Source: Burkholderia oklahomensis C6786 | Lineage (GTDB): Bacteria > Pseudomonadota > Gammaproteobacteria > Burkholderiales > Burkholderiaceae | Assembly: GCF_000959365.1 (NCBI RefSeq) | Contig: NZ_CP009556.1 | Coordinates: 620,001-684,000, forward strand | Direction: 5' to 3' | Length of the DNA: 64,000 nucleotides | Shown: piece by piece, positions 1 to 7,364 of the stretch | Position numbering within the stretch: position 1 is the stretch's first letter | Layout: each line of letters starts with the position of its first letter | Notes under the pieces: model-generated | What the model was told of the DNA's origin: nothing | What the model saw: the letters and a program-made list of their open reading frames with translations, nothing else | Databases searched by the model: none | Position numbers and translations under genes: made by a program

Positions 1-2
1 CG

Positions 3-398
3 TCGAAATCGCTGAACCTCAAGCTAACCGAACTGATGTTGATGTCGGACGGCTTTCTCGATGACGCGCTGCGCGAAATCGAAGGATCGAACGAAGTGGC
101 GATCTTTTTCGACAAGCATGACGAGACGTGGATCAACTATTTTCTCTATCGCTGTTTCCACGAAGTCTTTCCCGCCGTCGAGAAAGAGGCGTACGGCCAG
201 ATGTTTCTCGATCTGGCGCTCGATTATTTCTGCGTGCGCAGCCTGTGCGCGTTGTTGGCGAACGACGTCGAACTGGACGAGGATGTCGTGGCCGCGCTGT
301 TTGCCGCCTGGTATCGGAGCAAGGGGCGCCTCGGTCGCGACGACCATGTCGATCCGCTACTGGTCGGCTTTTCCCTGATTTCGCACGAAGCGCCCTAG
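3..398 (+). CDS. C-terminal part of an unrecognised protein (5' end outside window)
   Basis: The frame is open from the left edge, so about 131 residues of a longer protein are visible and the true start lies outside. The visible part is acidic and mostly helical, with no signal peptide or membrane segment and no motif I can assign to a family (it includes FFDKHDETWINYF and ALLANDVELDEDVVAALF). It ends 13 bases before the methyltransferase start and so probably belongs to the same transcription unit as the four genes that follow. Inference: an accessory part of the same phosphoryl-group or surface-modification cassette. The function is not assigned. Confidence 0.75.
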   Translation, partial: SKSLNLKLTELMLMSDGFLDDALREIEGSNEVAIFFDKHDETWINYFLYRCFHEVFPAVEKEAYGQMFLDLALDYFCVRSLCALLANDVELDEDVVAALFAAWYRSKGRLGRDDHVDPLLVGFSLISHEAP

Positions 399-411
399 GA
401 CGGTGCCCGAG

Positions 412-1185
412 ATGAAGAAAGCCACCATGCAATCGACCGACTGCCGAATCCGGAGCGATCGCGTCGCGATCGACTACCGCGATACCTATCGCTTCTTCAA
501 GAGCCGCGCGGCGAGCGGCCGGGACAAGGTCGTCCAGGTGCTTTACCAGGACGACAACCCGGCGCTCGCGCACGCGCGCGCGCAGGCCGAGCTGGACGTG
601 CTGCTATCGTCGATCGAGTTCGACGGGCGGGTGGTACTCGATATCGGATGCGGCAACGGCAGGCTGGCCGACGGTGTCATCGACCGGATCGCCTATTACT
701 TCGGCGTCGATCTCGTCGCCGAATTCGTCGACGACGCGAAGCGGTCGCTAAAGGCCCGCGGCGTGCCGGACGATCGTTACGGATTTCTCGCCGCGCCGTG
801 CTCCGGCCGCGTGATCGCGGAACTCGCGCGTGTGCGGCGGTTCGACGTGTTCCTGATGTCCGGCGTATCGATTTACCTGAATGACAGCGATTTCGCCGAC
901 TGTCTGACGAGCATCGCCCGCGCAATGAAGTCGGGCGGCGTGCTCTATTTGCGGGATCCGATCGAGACTTTCGATACGCGGCTGACGCTGCGCAACTTCG
1001 CGTCGTCGACGCTGGCTGCGGATTACAGCGCGATATATCGCGGCGCGGTCGATTATCTGGGGATGATCGGGCGCAATTTCGACGGAACGTTCGACGTCGG
1101 TCCGCTGACGCCGATGTATCGCGATGCGGATCTGAACGGGCGGCTCAGCACGAAGCAGCACTACATCGTAATCCGGAAATCATGA
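412..1185 (+). CDS. class I SAM-dependent methyltransferase
   Basis: About 257 residues. Motif I of the Rossmann methyltransferase fold is clear (VVLDIGCGNGRLADG, near residue 75), followed by an acidic residue at the end of strand 2 (FGVDLV) and a motif IV-like region (RRFDVFLMSGVSIYL). The substrate cannot be read from the sequence. I chose the ATG at 412 because AGGA at 397-400 sits 11 bases upstream. A GTG at 403 would put that site only two bases away, and an ATG at 427 is also possible. The stop codon overlaps the next start as ATGA, so the two genes are coupled. By context it may methylate the sugar, polyol or amine handled by the following three genes. Confidence 0.85.
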   Translation: MKKATMQSTDCRIRSDRVAIDYRDTYRFFKSRAASGRDKVVQVLYQDDNPALAHARAQAELDVLLSSIEFDGRVVLDIGCGNGRLADGVIDRIAYYFGVDLVAEFVDDAKRSLKARGVPDDRYGFLAAPCSGRVIAELARVRRFDVFLMSGVSIYLNDSDFADCLTSIARAMKSGGVLYLRDPIETFDTRLTLRNFASSTLAADYSAIYRGAVDYLGMIGRNFDGTFDVGPLTPMYRDADLNGRLSTKQHYIVIRKS

Positions 1186-1790
1186 ACGACACGCTAATCT
1201 GCTTTGACCTGGACGGCACGTTGAGCAAACAGGAGATCCTTCCGGAGATCGCCGCAGCGGCGGGAATACCGGACGAAATCGCCGCGCTGACGCAGGCGAC
1301 CATCCACGGGGTCATTTCGTTCGACATGTCGTTCAAGCTGCGCGTCCGGCTCCTTCGGGACGTGAATCCCGAGAAGATCAGCGCGCATCTCGCCGAGACG
1401 ATCGAGATCAACGAATACATCGTGCAATACATGCGGGACCGCAACGACGCCGATTACGCGATCGTTACGGGCAATCTGGATTGCTGGATTCGGGACCTCG
1501 TCGGCCCGCTCGGCGTGCCGTGCTTCAGTTCCGTGGCGGACGTCAAGGATGGTCGGCTGAACGGCATCGAGTACCTGATGAGAAAGGACGAGCCGGTTGC
1601 CGCGCTGCGCCGCTCGTATCGCCGGATAATCGCGGTGGGGGACGGCGAAAACGACATCGCGTTGTTTCGTCACGCCGACGTAAAGATCGCGTTCGGTGGC
1701 GTGCACGAACCGTCGCTGAATCTGATGAATCAGGCGGACTACATCGTTTATTCGAGCAGGTCGCTATGCAAACTATTAAGCATGCAGTGA
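1182..1790 (+). CDS. HAD-superfamily phosphatase (phosphoserine-phosphatase-like)
   Basis: 202 residues. HAD motif I is FDLDGT, with nucleophile Asp9 and acid/base Asp11. Motif II is VTGN near residue 96, a conserved Lys lies near 135, and motif IV is GDGENDIALF at 153-162, whose acidic pair binds Mg2+. The 80-residue helical cap between motifs I and II is typical of subclass I and of phosphoserine-phosphatase-like enzymes. The gene overlaps the methyltransferase by 4 bases and the nucleotidyltransferase by 25 bases, which indicates tight co-translation. Together with the next gene it suggests preparation of a phosphorylated small molecule before CMP or NMP activation. The substrate is unknown. 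Confidence 0.87.
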   Translation: MNDTLICFDLDGTLSKQEILPEIAAAAGIPDEIAALTQATIHGVISFDMSFKLRVRLLRDVNPEKISAHLAETIEINEYIVQYMRDRNDADYAIVTGNLDCWIRDLVGPLGVPCFSSVADVKDGRLNGIEYLMRKDEPVAALRRSYRRIIAVGDGENDIALFRHADVKIAFGGVHEPSLNLMNQADYIVYSSRSLCKLLSMQ

Positions 1791-2419
1791 TACCGTGCGC
1801 CGGCGTGGGCTCTCGACTCAATCGCGGGATATCGAAGTCGCTGACCGAAATCGGCGGAACCACGTTGCTCGCGCGCACGTTGCGCGCGCTCGCCAGCGTG
1901 CCGAACGTGTTCGTGATCGTCGGCTATCAGAAGGAACGCGTGATTCAAGAGGCATTGCGCCATCGCAACGACCTGGTGTTCGTTCCGAACGAATACTACG
2001 ATCGCACCAACACGCTTTACAGTGTCAAGCTCGCGAGCCGCATGATCGACGAAGATTTCCTGCTGGTAGACGGCGACGTAGTGTTCTGCCCGATATCGTT
2101 CGAACTGCTGCTGACCCGCTTGTCCCGCTGCGACGGGCCGGCTGTCGGCTACAGCCGCAGGATGACCGACGATGGGGTCCGGATGACGTTGACGAGACAG
2201 ATCAACGGCGTCGCGTGCGCGGGTTTTCATCGGGGCGCGGGCGATTGCGAGTGGACCGGCATCGCGAGACTGAACAACGATGTGCTGCGGCGCGACGCGC
2301 TGTTCGTCTACGAAACGATTGACACAACCACGCCGGTACCGGCGTTCGAAGTCGATTCGATGGATATCGATACGCCAGCCGATCTCGCCGTCGCGCAACG
2401 ACTATATGACAGGCAATGA
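1766..2419 (+). CDS. LicC-like / MobA-like NTP transferase (putative cytidylyltransferase)
   Basis: 217 residues from the ATG at 1766. The N-terminal glycine-rich nucleotide-binding loop reads PCAGVGSRL, followed by a Lys (SKSL) at residue 24. The sequence also holds NTLYSV near residue 82, the metal-binding VDGD at 101-104, and SMDIDTPADL at the C terminus, which matches the IDTPxDL ending of LicC-type and related sugar/choline-phosphate nucleotidyltransferases. This family joins NTP to a phosphorylated alcohol or sugar to give an NDP-activated donor. Pairing with the downstream CDP-glycerol-type transferase makes a CDP-activated polyol, aminoalcohol or phosphonate a reasonable guess, but this is inference. 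It starts inside the HAD gene and ends with an ATGA overlap onto the next gene. Confidence 0.83.
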   Translation: MQTIKHAVIPCAGVGSRLNRGISKSLTEIGGTTLLARTLRALASVPNVFVIVGYQKERVIQEALRHRNDLVFVPNEYYDRTNTLYSVKLASRMIDEDFLLVDGDVVFCPISFELLLTRLSRCDGPAVGYSRRMTDDGVRMTLTRQINGVACAGFHRGAGDCEWTGIARLNNDVLRRDALFVYETIDTTTPVPAFEVDSMDIDTPADLAVAQRLYDRQ

Positions 2420-3549
2420 ATCCGAAGAAGAAAGTGCGGCTCCTGTTTCAGGCCGCGAGCCATTGGTACTGCTATGCGTCGGTCTACGACGCGTTCCGGC
2501 GCGATGAACGCTATGACACGTCGATCGTCGCACTGCCGTACGTCAGGAACGGCAGGCAGATTGGCATGCCGTCATGGACCTTCCTCTCTGAACAGAACGT
2601 GCCTTTCGTGCATTACGAGAACTACGATCCGGTGCTCGACGCGCCGGACGTCGCGTTTCTGCACAATCCCTATGACGAGACCCGTCCCGACGCCTATCAT
2701 GCGAAGGCGCTGCACGCGCGCGGCATCCGGATCGCCTATATTCCATACGGGCCGGACATGGGCGCGGGCGCGGCGAACTGCCGCTTTCAGTATCGGATGG
2801 AGACGCACGTGCTCGCATGGAGAATCTTTGCGCGCTCGGAGCAGCATCGTAGACGCTTCCAGCAGTATCTTCCGGGCAGCATCCGACGTGTCGTCGCGAC
2901 CGGTCATCCGAAGCTCGATCAATCGTATCGCGCGTCATCGGACAATCCGCTGACCGCGCGCGTCGGCGATCGGATGGTCGTGCTGTGGAACCCGCATTTC
3001 TCGGTGGGTTTTCCCGCAGATCTGCGCTGGTCGACGTTTGACCGCTATCTCAAGTTCTTCTGCGATTTGAGCGCGCGACGAGACGACGTCGCGATCGTTT
3101 TGCGCCCCCATCCCAATCTCTTCGATATGCTGACGCTGACCGCCGAGGGCGCCGCGGTCGCGCGCGCCGTGATGGCTTTTTCGCAAATGCGCGAGAACTT
3201 CGTGATCGATCAGTCGCCGTTGTATCGGCACGCGTTTGAAGCGTCGCATGCGTTGATCACGGATACGAGTTCGCTGATGTACGAGTATCTCGCCTGCGAC
3301 AAGCCAATCCTTCACCTCGAATGCGAAGGAGGCGCGGGCCTCAACGCGGACGCCGAGCGCATGATGAAGAGCTTGGCGCGCGCGCGTTCGGAGCGCGAGA
3401 TTTTCGATTTCGTCGACGCTGTCGCGGCGGGTCGTGACGAGAAGCGCGCGAAACGGCGGCGCATGATCGCCGACGTCCTTGGCGTACGCGATGGCGGGAA
3501 CGGTCACCGCATCAAACAGGCGATCGACGAATCCGATCTGTGGGCATGA
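2416..3549 (+). CDS. CDP-glycerol glycerophosphotransferase family protein
   Basis: 377 residues. TagB/TagF-like features: ATGHPKLD near residue 158, WNPHFS near 190, the phosphate-binding IVLRPHPN near 230, and ITDTSSLMYEYLACDKPILH near 280, which corresponds to the D(Y/T)SSxxxE donor-site motif of CDP-glycerol:polyol glycerophosphotransferases. There is no signal peptide or membrane helix. Members move a phosphoglycerol, phosphoribitol or similar group from a CDP donor to a glycan or polymer. It is the last gene of a unit whose members overlap, and the lateral flagellin gene begins 164 bases downstream on the same strand. Decoration of the flagellin or of a surface glycan is possible but not shown. 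Confidence 0.82.
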   Translation: MNPKKKVRLLFQAASHWYCYASVYDAFRRDERYDTSIVALPYVRNGRQIGMPSWTFLSEQNVPFVHYENYDPVLDAPDVAFLHNPYDETRPDAYHAKALHARGIRIAYIPYGPDMGAGAANCRFQYRMETHVLAWRIFARSEQHRRRFQQYLPGSIRRVVATGHPKLDQSYRASSDNPLTARVGDRMVVLWNPHFSVGFPADLRWSTFDRYLKFFCDLSARRDDVAIVLRPHPNLFDMLTLTAEGAAVARAVMAFSQMRENFVIDQSPLYRHAFEASHALITDTSSLMYEYLACDKPILHLECEGGAGLNADAERMMKSLARARSEREIFDFVDAVAAGRDEKRAKRRRMIADVLGVRDGGNGHRIKQAIDESDLWA

Positions 3550-3713
3550 AGAACGCGCGGGTTTCGTGTTGCGAGCGGCGACGCAGCATCGCGTTTTCCC
3601 GCGTGAATCGAAGGCAAGGAATTTAAGTCGGCGGGAAATTGCGACGCCTAGTTCCTGTGGGGCGACGGCAGTTGTCCCGTTTGCAAAACTTCAATCTCAC
3701 ACAGGAAATCGAC
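3550..3713 (+). promoter_or_regulatory. flagellin upstream region, possible weak sigma-28 element
   Basis: This 164-base gap separates the transferase from the flagellin gene. A weak fit to the flagellar sigma-28 pattern is TAAG at 3624-3627, 15 bases, then GACGCCTA at 3643-3650 (3 of 4 and 4 of 8 matches). A good ribosome site, ACAGGA at 3701-3706, precedes the flagellin ATG. No terminator is visible after the transferase gene, so read-through into the flagellin gene is possible. Confidence 0.3.
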
Positions 3714-4616
3714 ATGCTGAGTCTGCATACCAATATCGCATCGATGCGCATTCAAGGCGCGCTCGCGAACTCTCAGGCAAACCTGACCACGTCGATGACC
3801 CGTCTCGGTACGGGCTATCGCATCAATTCTGCGGCCGACGATGCCGCGGGGCTGCAGATTGCGACGCGTCTGCGCGCGCAGCACAGAGGCATGGAAGTGG
3901 CGCGGGACAAGAACGCAAGCAATGCGAAGTCGATGCTGCAAACGGCAGAGGGAGCGTTCGCCGAAGTGGAGAACATCGTCCAGCGCATGAAGGATCTCGC
4001 GACGCAGGCCGCGGATTCGAGCTACACGCAACCCGATCGCGACGCGATGCAGAAGGAATACGATGCGCTTGGCAACGAGCTCATCAACATCATCGGCAAC
4101 ACGTCGTACGGCGGCGAAAAGCTGTTCGCGCAGGCGAACGGTTCGGGCGGCGTCGGCGCCGGCAAGCTGACGAAGGAGATGAAATTCCAGATCGGCAACA
4201 CGGCGGGCGAAGTGATGACGCTGGACGTGTCCAAGGCGCTGGAAGCGGTGACGAAGGCGTTCGACGACATTTCGGCCGTGTTCAAGGCGGGTGCGTCGGG
4301 CGTGTCCGGCGGCGGCAAGGACATTGCCGCGGCGAAGGACGCGAACGCGATGCTGGACAAGCTGTCCGCCGCGCTCGATTCGGTCGGCGGCATTCGTGCG
4401 GAAATCGGCGCGGGGCAGAACCGGCTCGACCACGTGCGCGCGAATCTGGCGAACATGTCCAGCAACACGAAGGACGCCGAAGGCAGCATCCGCGACGTCG
4501 ACTACGCGAGCGAAGCGGCGAACCAGGCCAAGCTGACCATCCTCCAGCAAGCTGGCGGCTCGATGCTCAAGCAAGCGAGCCAGATGAGCCAGCTCGTGCT
4601 GTCGCTGCTGCAGTAA
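3714..4616 (+). CDS. fliC: lateral-type flagellin (filament subunit)
   Basis: 300 residues from the ATG at 3714, eight bases after AGGA. The N terminus has the conserved flagellin D0/D1 pattern (NIASMRIQGALANSQANL, LGTGYRINSAADDAAGLQIA) and the C terminus the matching D1/D0 coiled-coil (RDVDYASEAANQAKLTILQQ, ending VLSLLQ). The centre is short and Gly/Ala/Lys-rich, so the filament would have little or no D2/D3 surface domain, as in compact lateral flagellins. It is exported through the FlhAB-FliPQR gate with FliS as chaperone and polymerised under the FliD cap. The flagellin and motAB lie apart from the rest of the system, at its left end. In Flag-2 nomenclature it would be lafA. Confidence 0.93.
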   Translation: MLSLHTNIASMRIQGALANSQANLTTSMTRLGTGYRINSAADDAAGLQIATRLRAQHRGMEVARDKNASNAKSMLQTAEGAFAEVENIVQRMKDLATQAADSSYTQPDRDAMQKEYDALGNELINIIGNTSYGGEKLFAQANGSGGVGAGKLTKEMKFQIGNTAGEVMTLDVSKALEAVTKAFDDISAVFKAGASGVSGGGKDIAAAKDANAMLDKLSAALDSVGGIRAEIGAGQNRLDHVRANLANMSSNTKDAEGSIRDVDYASEAANQAKLTILQQAGGSMLKQASQMSQLVLSLLQ

Positions 4617-5024
4617 GCGCGGGAACGCGTGGCGATCGCGCGCTGACGGCGCGATCCTGGCCGTCGACGCCGCTCCGCCGAGCGAGCGTCGGCGGTTCCC
4701 GCCGTGCCGACGCGTCCGGCGCGCGCGCATCGGCCGTCATGCGCGGCTCGTCACGCAAACGGGCGGATGCGGCCTGATTTTCTCTGAAAACGCCGGAGCG
4801 GACGAACGCACATCCGGCATTTGCCGCTAGCATGGCCGCACGGTCGGTCGCTGCCGGCTCGACGCGCGGTCGAAGGTCGAAGGTTCCCAGCGGCAATTCG
4901 GTTATCTAACGAAATGCGTTCGGTCTTTTGCCGCGCGATGCCGGCGGCCGGTTCGACGCACGCGTCGTTCCGCATCCGGCAACGCGAATCCGGACGGACA
5001 TGACAGAACAAGCGGTGAAATTTC
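4617..5024. other. flagellin-motA intergenic region, no gene seen
   Basis: About 400 bases without a convincing coding frame. They contain the hairpin at 4634-4656 and, just before motA, GGTGA-type ribosome-site sequence. I found no clear sigma-28 or sigma-54 promoter. Confidence 0.5.
4634..4656 (+). terminator. GC-rich hairpin after flagellin gene
   Basis: The perfect inverted repeat GATCGCGC / GCGCGATC with a 7-base loop begins 18 bases after the flagellin stop. No T run follows, so it could be a weak or factor-assisted terminator, or a 3' stabilising stem for the abundant flagellin message. Confidence 0.4.
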
Positions 5025-5876
5025 ATGCAATTGGTTATCGGCATATTCCTGGTACTGGGCGGCGTATTCGGCGGTTTCATCCTGCATGGCGGCGCGCTGA
5101 GCAGCATCTGGCAGCCTACCGAAATTTTGATCATTCTCGGGGCGGCGTCGGGGGCGCTCGTGATGGGCAATCCGCGCAGCGTGCTGATCGAAATGGGCGT
5201 GCAGATCAAGAAGGTCATTGCCCGCAAGGGAAACGGCACTGAGTTTCAGCGAGAGTTGCTGCTGATGCTGTATGAACTGCTCGAGATGGTGCGTGACGGC
5301 GGATTGAAAGCGCTCGATCAGCATGTCGAGGAGCCGCGCGAAAGCGAACTCTTTCAGAAATACCCGATGATCCTCGCGCAGCCGCAATTGATCGCGTTCA
5401 TCGTCGACAATTTCCGGCTGATGGCGATGGGGCGCATCACACAGCACGAGCTCGAGAGCATGCTCGATCAGGAACTCGAAGCAATCGAAAGCGAATTGAT
5501 GCGGCCATCGCGATCGTTGTCGAAAGTCGCCGAGGCGATGCCCGGATTCGGCATTCTGGCGGCCGTGCTCGGCATTGTCACGACGATGGCCAATATCGGC
5601 GGAAACGTGTCCGACATCGGCTTGCAGGTGGCGGCCGCGATGGTGGGCACGTTCATCGGCATCCTGCTTTGCTACGGCGTGCTGGAGCCGCTCGCGAGCG
5701 CGATGGTCCATCGCGTCAACAGCGAGATATCGGCGTTCGAGTGCGTGAAGGTGGTGTTGTGTGCACAGGTGGCAGGCAAGCCGACGCTGCTTGCTGTCGA
5801 CGCCGGCCGCAAGCTGATCCAACTGGACGTGAAGCCCAGCTTCTCGAAGCTGGAATCGTGGATCGGCGACATTTGA
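5025..5876 (+). CDS. motA: flagellar motor stator protein MotA
   Basis: 283 residues, the usual length for MotA. There are two N-terminal membrane helices (from residue 2 and from about 33), a large cytoplasmic loop, and two more helices near 185-230. The loop has EEPRESELFQKYP, the family ENPRESxxFxxYP motif. Arg90 is at the position of E. coli Arg90, while the partner acid at 98 is Asp rather than Glu. These charged residues contact the FliG torque helix. With MotB it forms the ion channel of the stator. It is followed 22 bases later by motB. Confidence 0.95.
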   Translation: MQLVIGIFLVLGGVFGGFILHGGALSSIWQPTEILIILGAASGALVMGNPRSVLIEMGVQIKKVIARKGNGTEFQRELLLMLYELLEMVRDGGLKALDQHVEEPRESELFQKYPMILAQPQLIAFIVDNFRLMAMGRITQHELESMLDQELEAIESELMRPSRSLSKVAEAMPGFGILAAVLGIVTTMANIGGNVSDIGLQVAAAMVGTFIGILLCYGVLEPLASAMVHRVNSEISAFECVKVVLCAQVAGKPTLLAVDAGRKLIQLDVKPSFSKLESWIGDI

Positions 5877-5898
5877 CGTTGGCGCGGAGACGCATGCA

Positions 5899-6810
5899 AT
5901 GAACCCGAATAGAGATGCCGGACACGGACCGACGATCATCAAGCGCGCGGGCAGGCATCACGAGGAAGGCGGCGGCGGCGCGTGGAAGGTGGCGTTCGCG
6001 GACTTCACGCTCGCGCTGATGGCGCTCTTCATGGTGTTGTGGGTGATGAACGTGACGCCCGAAGACGAGCGCAGGCGCGTTGCGGCGGAGATCGCGGGGA
6101 AGCCAATCTTCGAAGGGGGTGTCGGCATTTTCGAGCAACGCAGTCGCAAGCTGGTGCTCGTTCCTCACGACGAGCTGCCGCGCGGACGCGCGCCCGAGCC
6201 CGCCGACGCGAAGGAGCGCGACGACACGATCGATACGTTGGAAGCGCGCCGCAAGCTGGCCGCGCGCATTCGCGCGGAGGCGAACGCGCTTGGCATGGAC
6301 GGAAATGTCGACGTCGCGATCAACGACGACGGCGTGCGCGTGACGATCCACGACTCCAGCGAAAAAGGCATGTTCGCGCGCCGCAGCGACGTGCTCGACC
6401 TGCAGTTCGATGCGTTGCTAAAAGCGCTCGCGCCGGTGCTGTCGTCGGTAACCAACAAGCTCGTGATCGTCGGACATACCGATGCGACGCAATACGCCGG
6501 TGCCAGTGTGTTCAGCAACAACTGGAGCTTGTCGAGCCGTCGCGCGTTGCGCGCCCGTCAGGCGTTGATCGACGGCGGGCTCGGCGAGCCGCAGCTGTTC
6601 CAGGTGTCCGGCATGGGCGACAGCATACCGGCTGTGCCCGACGATCCCCGCCACGACGTGAACCGCCGGGTCGAGCTGTTGTTGCTGACGAGCCAGGCGG
6701 CGGACACCTGGAGCCGCATGTTGCGCAGCAACGGAGTCGATGCGCGCCCGAGCGCCGACGGCTTTGGACTCGACGTCGGCCGTCCGGCGAGCGCCGTGCC
6801 GATGCATTGA
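5899..6810 (+). CDS. motB: flagellar motor stator protein MotB (OmpA-like C terminus)
   Basis: 303 residues. A short basic N-terminal tail is followed by one membrane helix, VAFADFTLALMALFMVLWVM. Its Asp35 is the proton-binding residue, and the context resembles H+-type MotB (WKxAxADF). A periplasmic linker and an OmpA/MotB peptidoglycan-binding domain follow, with VGHTDATQY, NNWSLSSRRA and DVNRRVELLL. Together with MotA it anchors and powers the stator. An intrinsic terminator lies about 155 bases after the stop, so motAB probably form their own unit. Confidence 0.95.
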   Translation: MNPNRDAGHGPTIIKRAGRHHEEGGGGAWKVAFADFTLALMALFMVLWVMNVTPEDERRRVAAEIAGKPIFEGGVGIFEQRSRKLVLVPHDELPRGRAPEPADAKERDDTIDTLEARRKLAARIRAEANALGMDGNVDVAINDDGVRVTIHDSSEKGMFARRSDVLDLQFDALLKALAPVLSSVTNKLVIVGHTDATQYAGASVFSNNWSLSSRRALRARQALIDGGLGEPQLFQVSGMGDSIPAVPDDPRHDVNRRVELLLLTSQAADTWSRMLRSNGVDARPSADGFGLDVGRPASAVPMH

Positions 6811-7360
6811 AGCCTATCGCGGCGGCTGCGTCGACTCGCGGTCGCGCTCTTATCGGCAACTCGAACGCGGCGTTCGTTTCGGAGGCCGAGACGTTCGCCG
6901 GACCGTTAAGAACGTTGCGCGAAGAACACCCGTTTCGTTCCCCTCCAGCGTCCACGGCGCTGTTTGCCCGGATCGTCGCGATCCGGGCTTTTTTACGCGC
7001 ATGTCCGCTCGAATCGGATCGTGACGACGCCAGTCCGGCGATGGAACGTTACATCGGATGGGCGGCAAGCGCCGTCCGTCGACGAGGGGCGTGCGAGCGC
7101 TATTTGTCGGTTTGCCGGAATGCGTAGAAACCGCGCCCGCGCTCGGCGTGCGGCAAATTGAGCGGGGGAGACGGAAGCGATTTCGGTTTTCGGCATTGTC
7201 GAACGAGACGCCGAAATCGTCGGCCGGAGGTTTCGGTTGCGTGGGCTTCGCGCAAGCCTCGGCGCCGGACGTCCGGCCCGTCGCAGCGCGGTTTTTCGAC
7301 TCGCGGTCTACCGCTCACCGCTTGCGTCCACGGAACGCGGCCCGCGTCACGCGTCACGCG
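6811..7360. other. motB-flhA intergenic region (convergent), no gene seen
   Basis: About 550 bases between the ends of motB (+) and flhA (-). No recognisable coding frame was found. The region holds a strong intrinsic terminator at 6966-6994 and a 7-base tandem repeat that touches the flhA stop codon. Confidence 0.6.
6966..6994 (+). terminator. intrinsic terminator downstream of motAB
   Basis: A perfect 9-base stem, GCCCGGATC / GATCCGGGC, has a 5-base loop (GTCGC) and is followed directly by TTTTTT. This is a textbook rho-independent terminator for transcripts from motB. Confidence 0.88.
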
Positions 7361-7364
7361 TCAC
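7344..7364. repeat. 7-base tandem repeat, 3 copies, at the flhA stop codon
   Basis: GCGTCAC occurs three times head to tail. The flhA stop codon (TGA, read on the minus strand) lies in the copy nearest the gene, so changes in copy number would alter the 3' untranslated region but not the protein. Confidence 0.75.

Noticed and set aside
3624..3650. Sigma-28 promoter for the flagellin gene as a firm call
   Set aside because: Only 7 of 12 consensus positions match, which is expected by chance in a region of this size; kept only as a low-confidence element.
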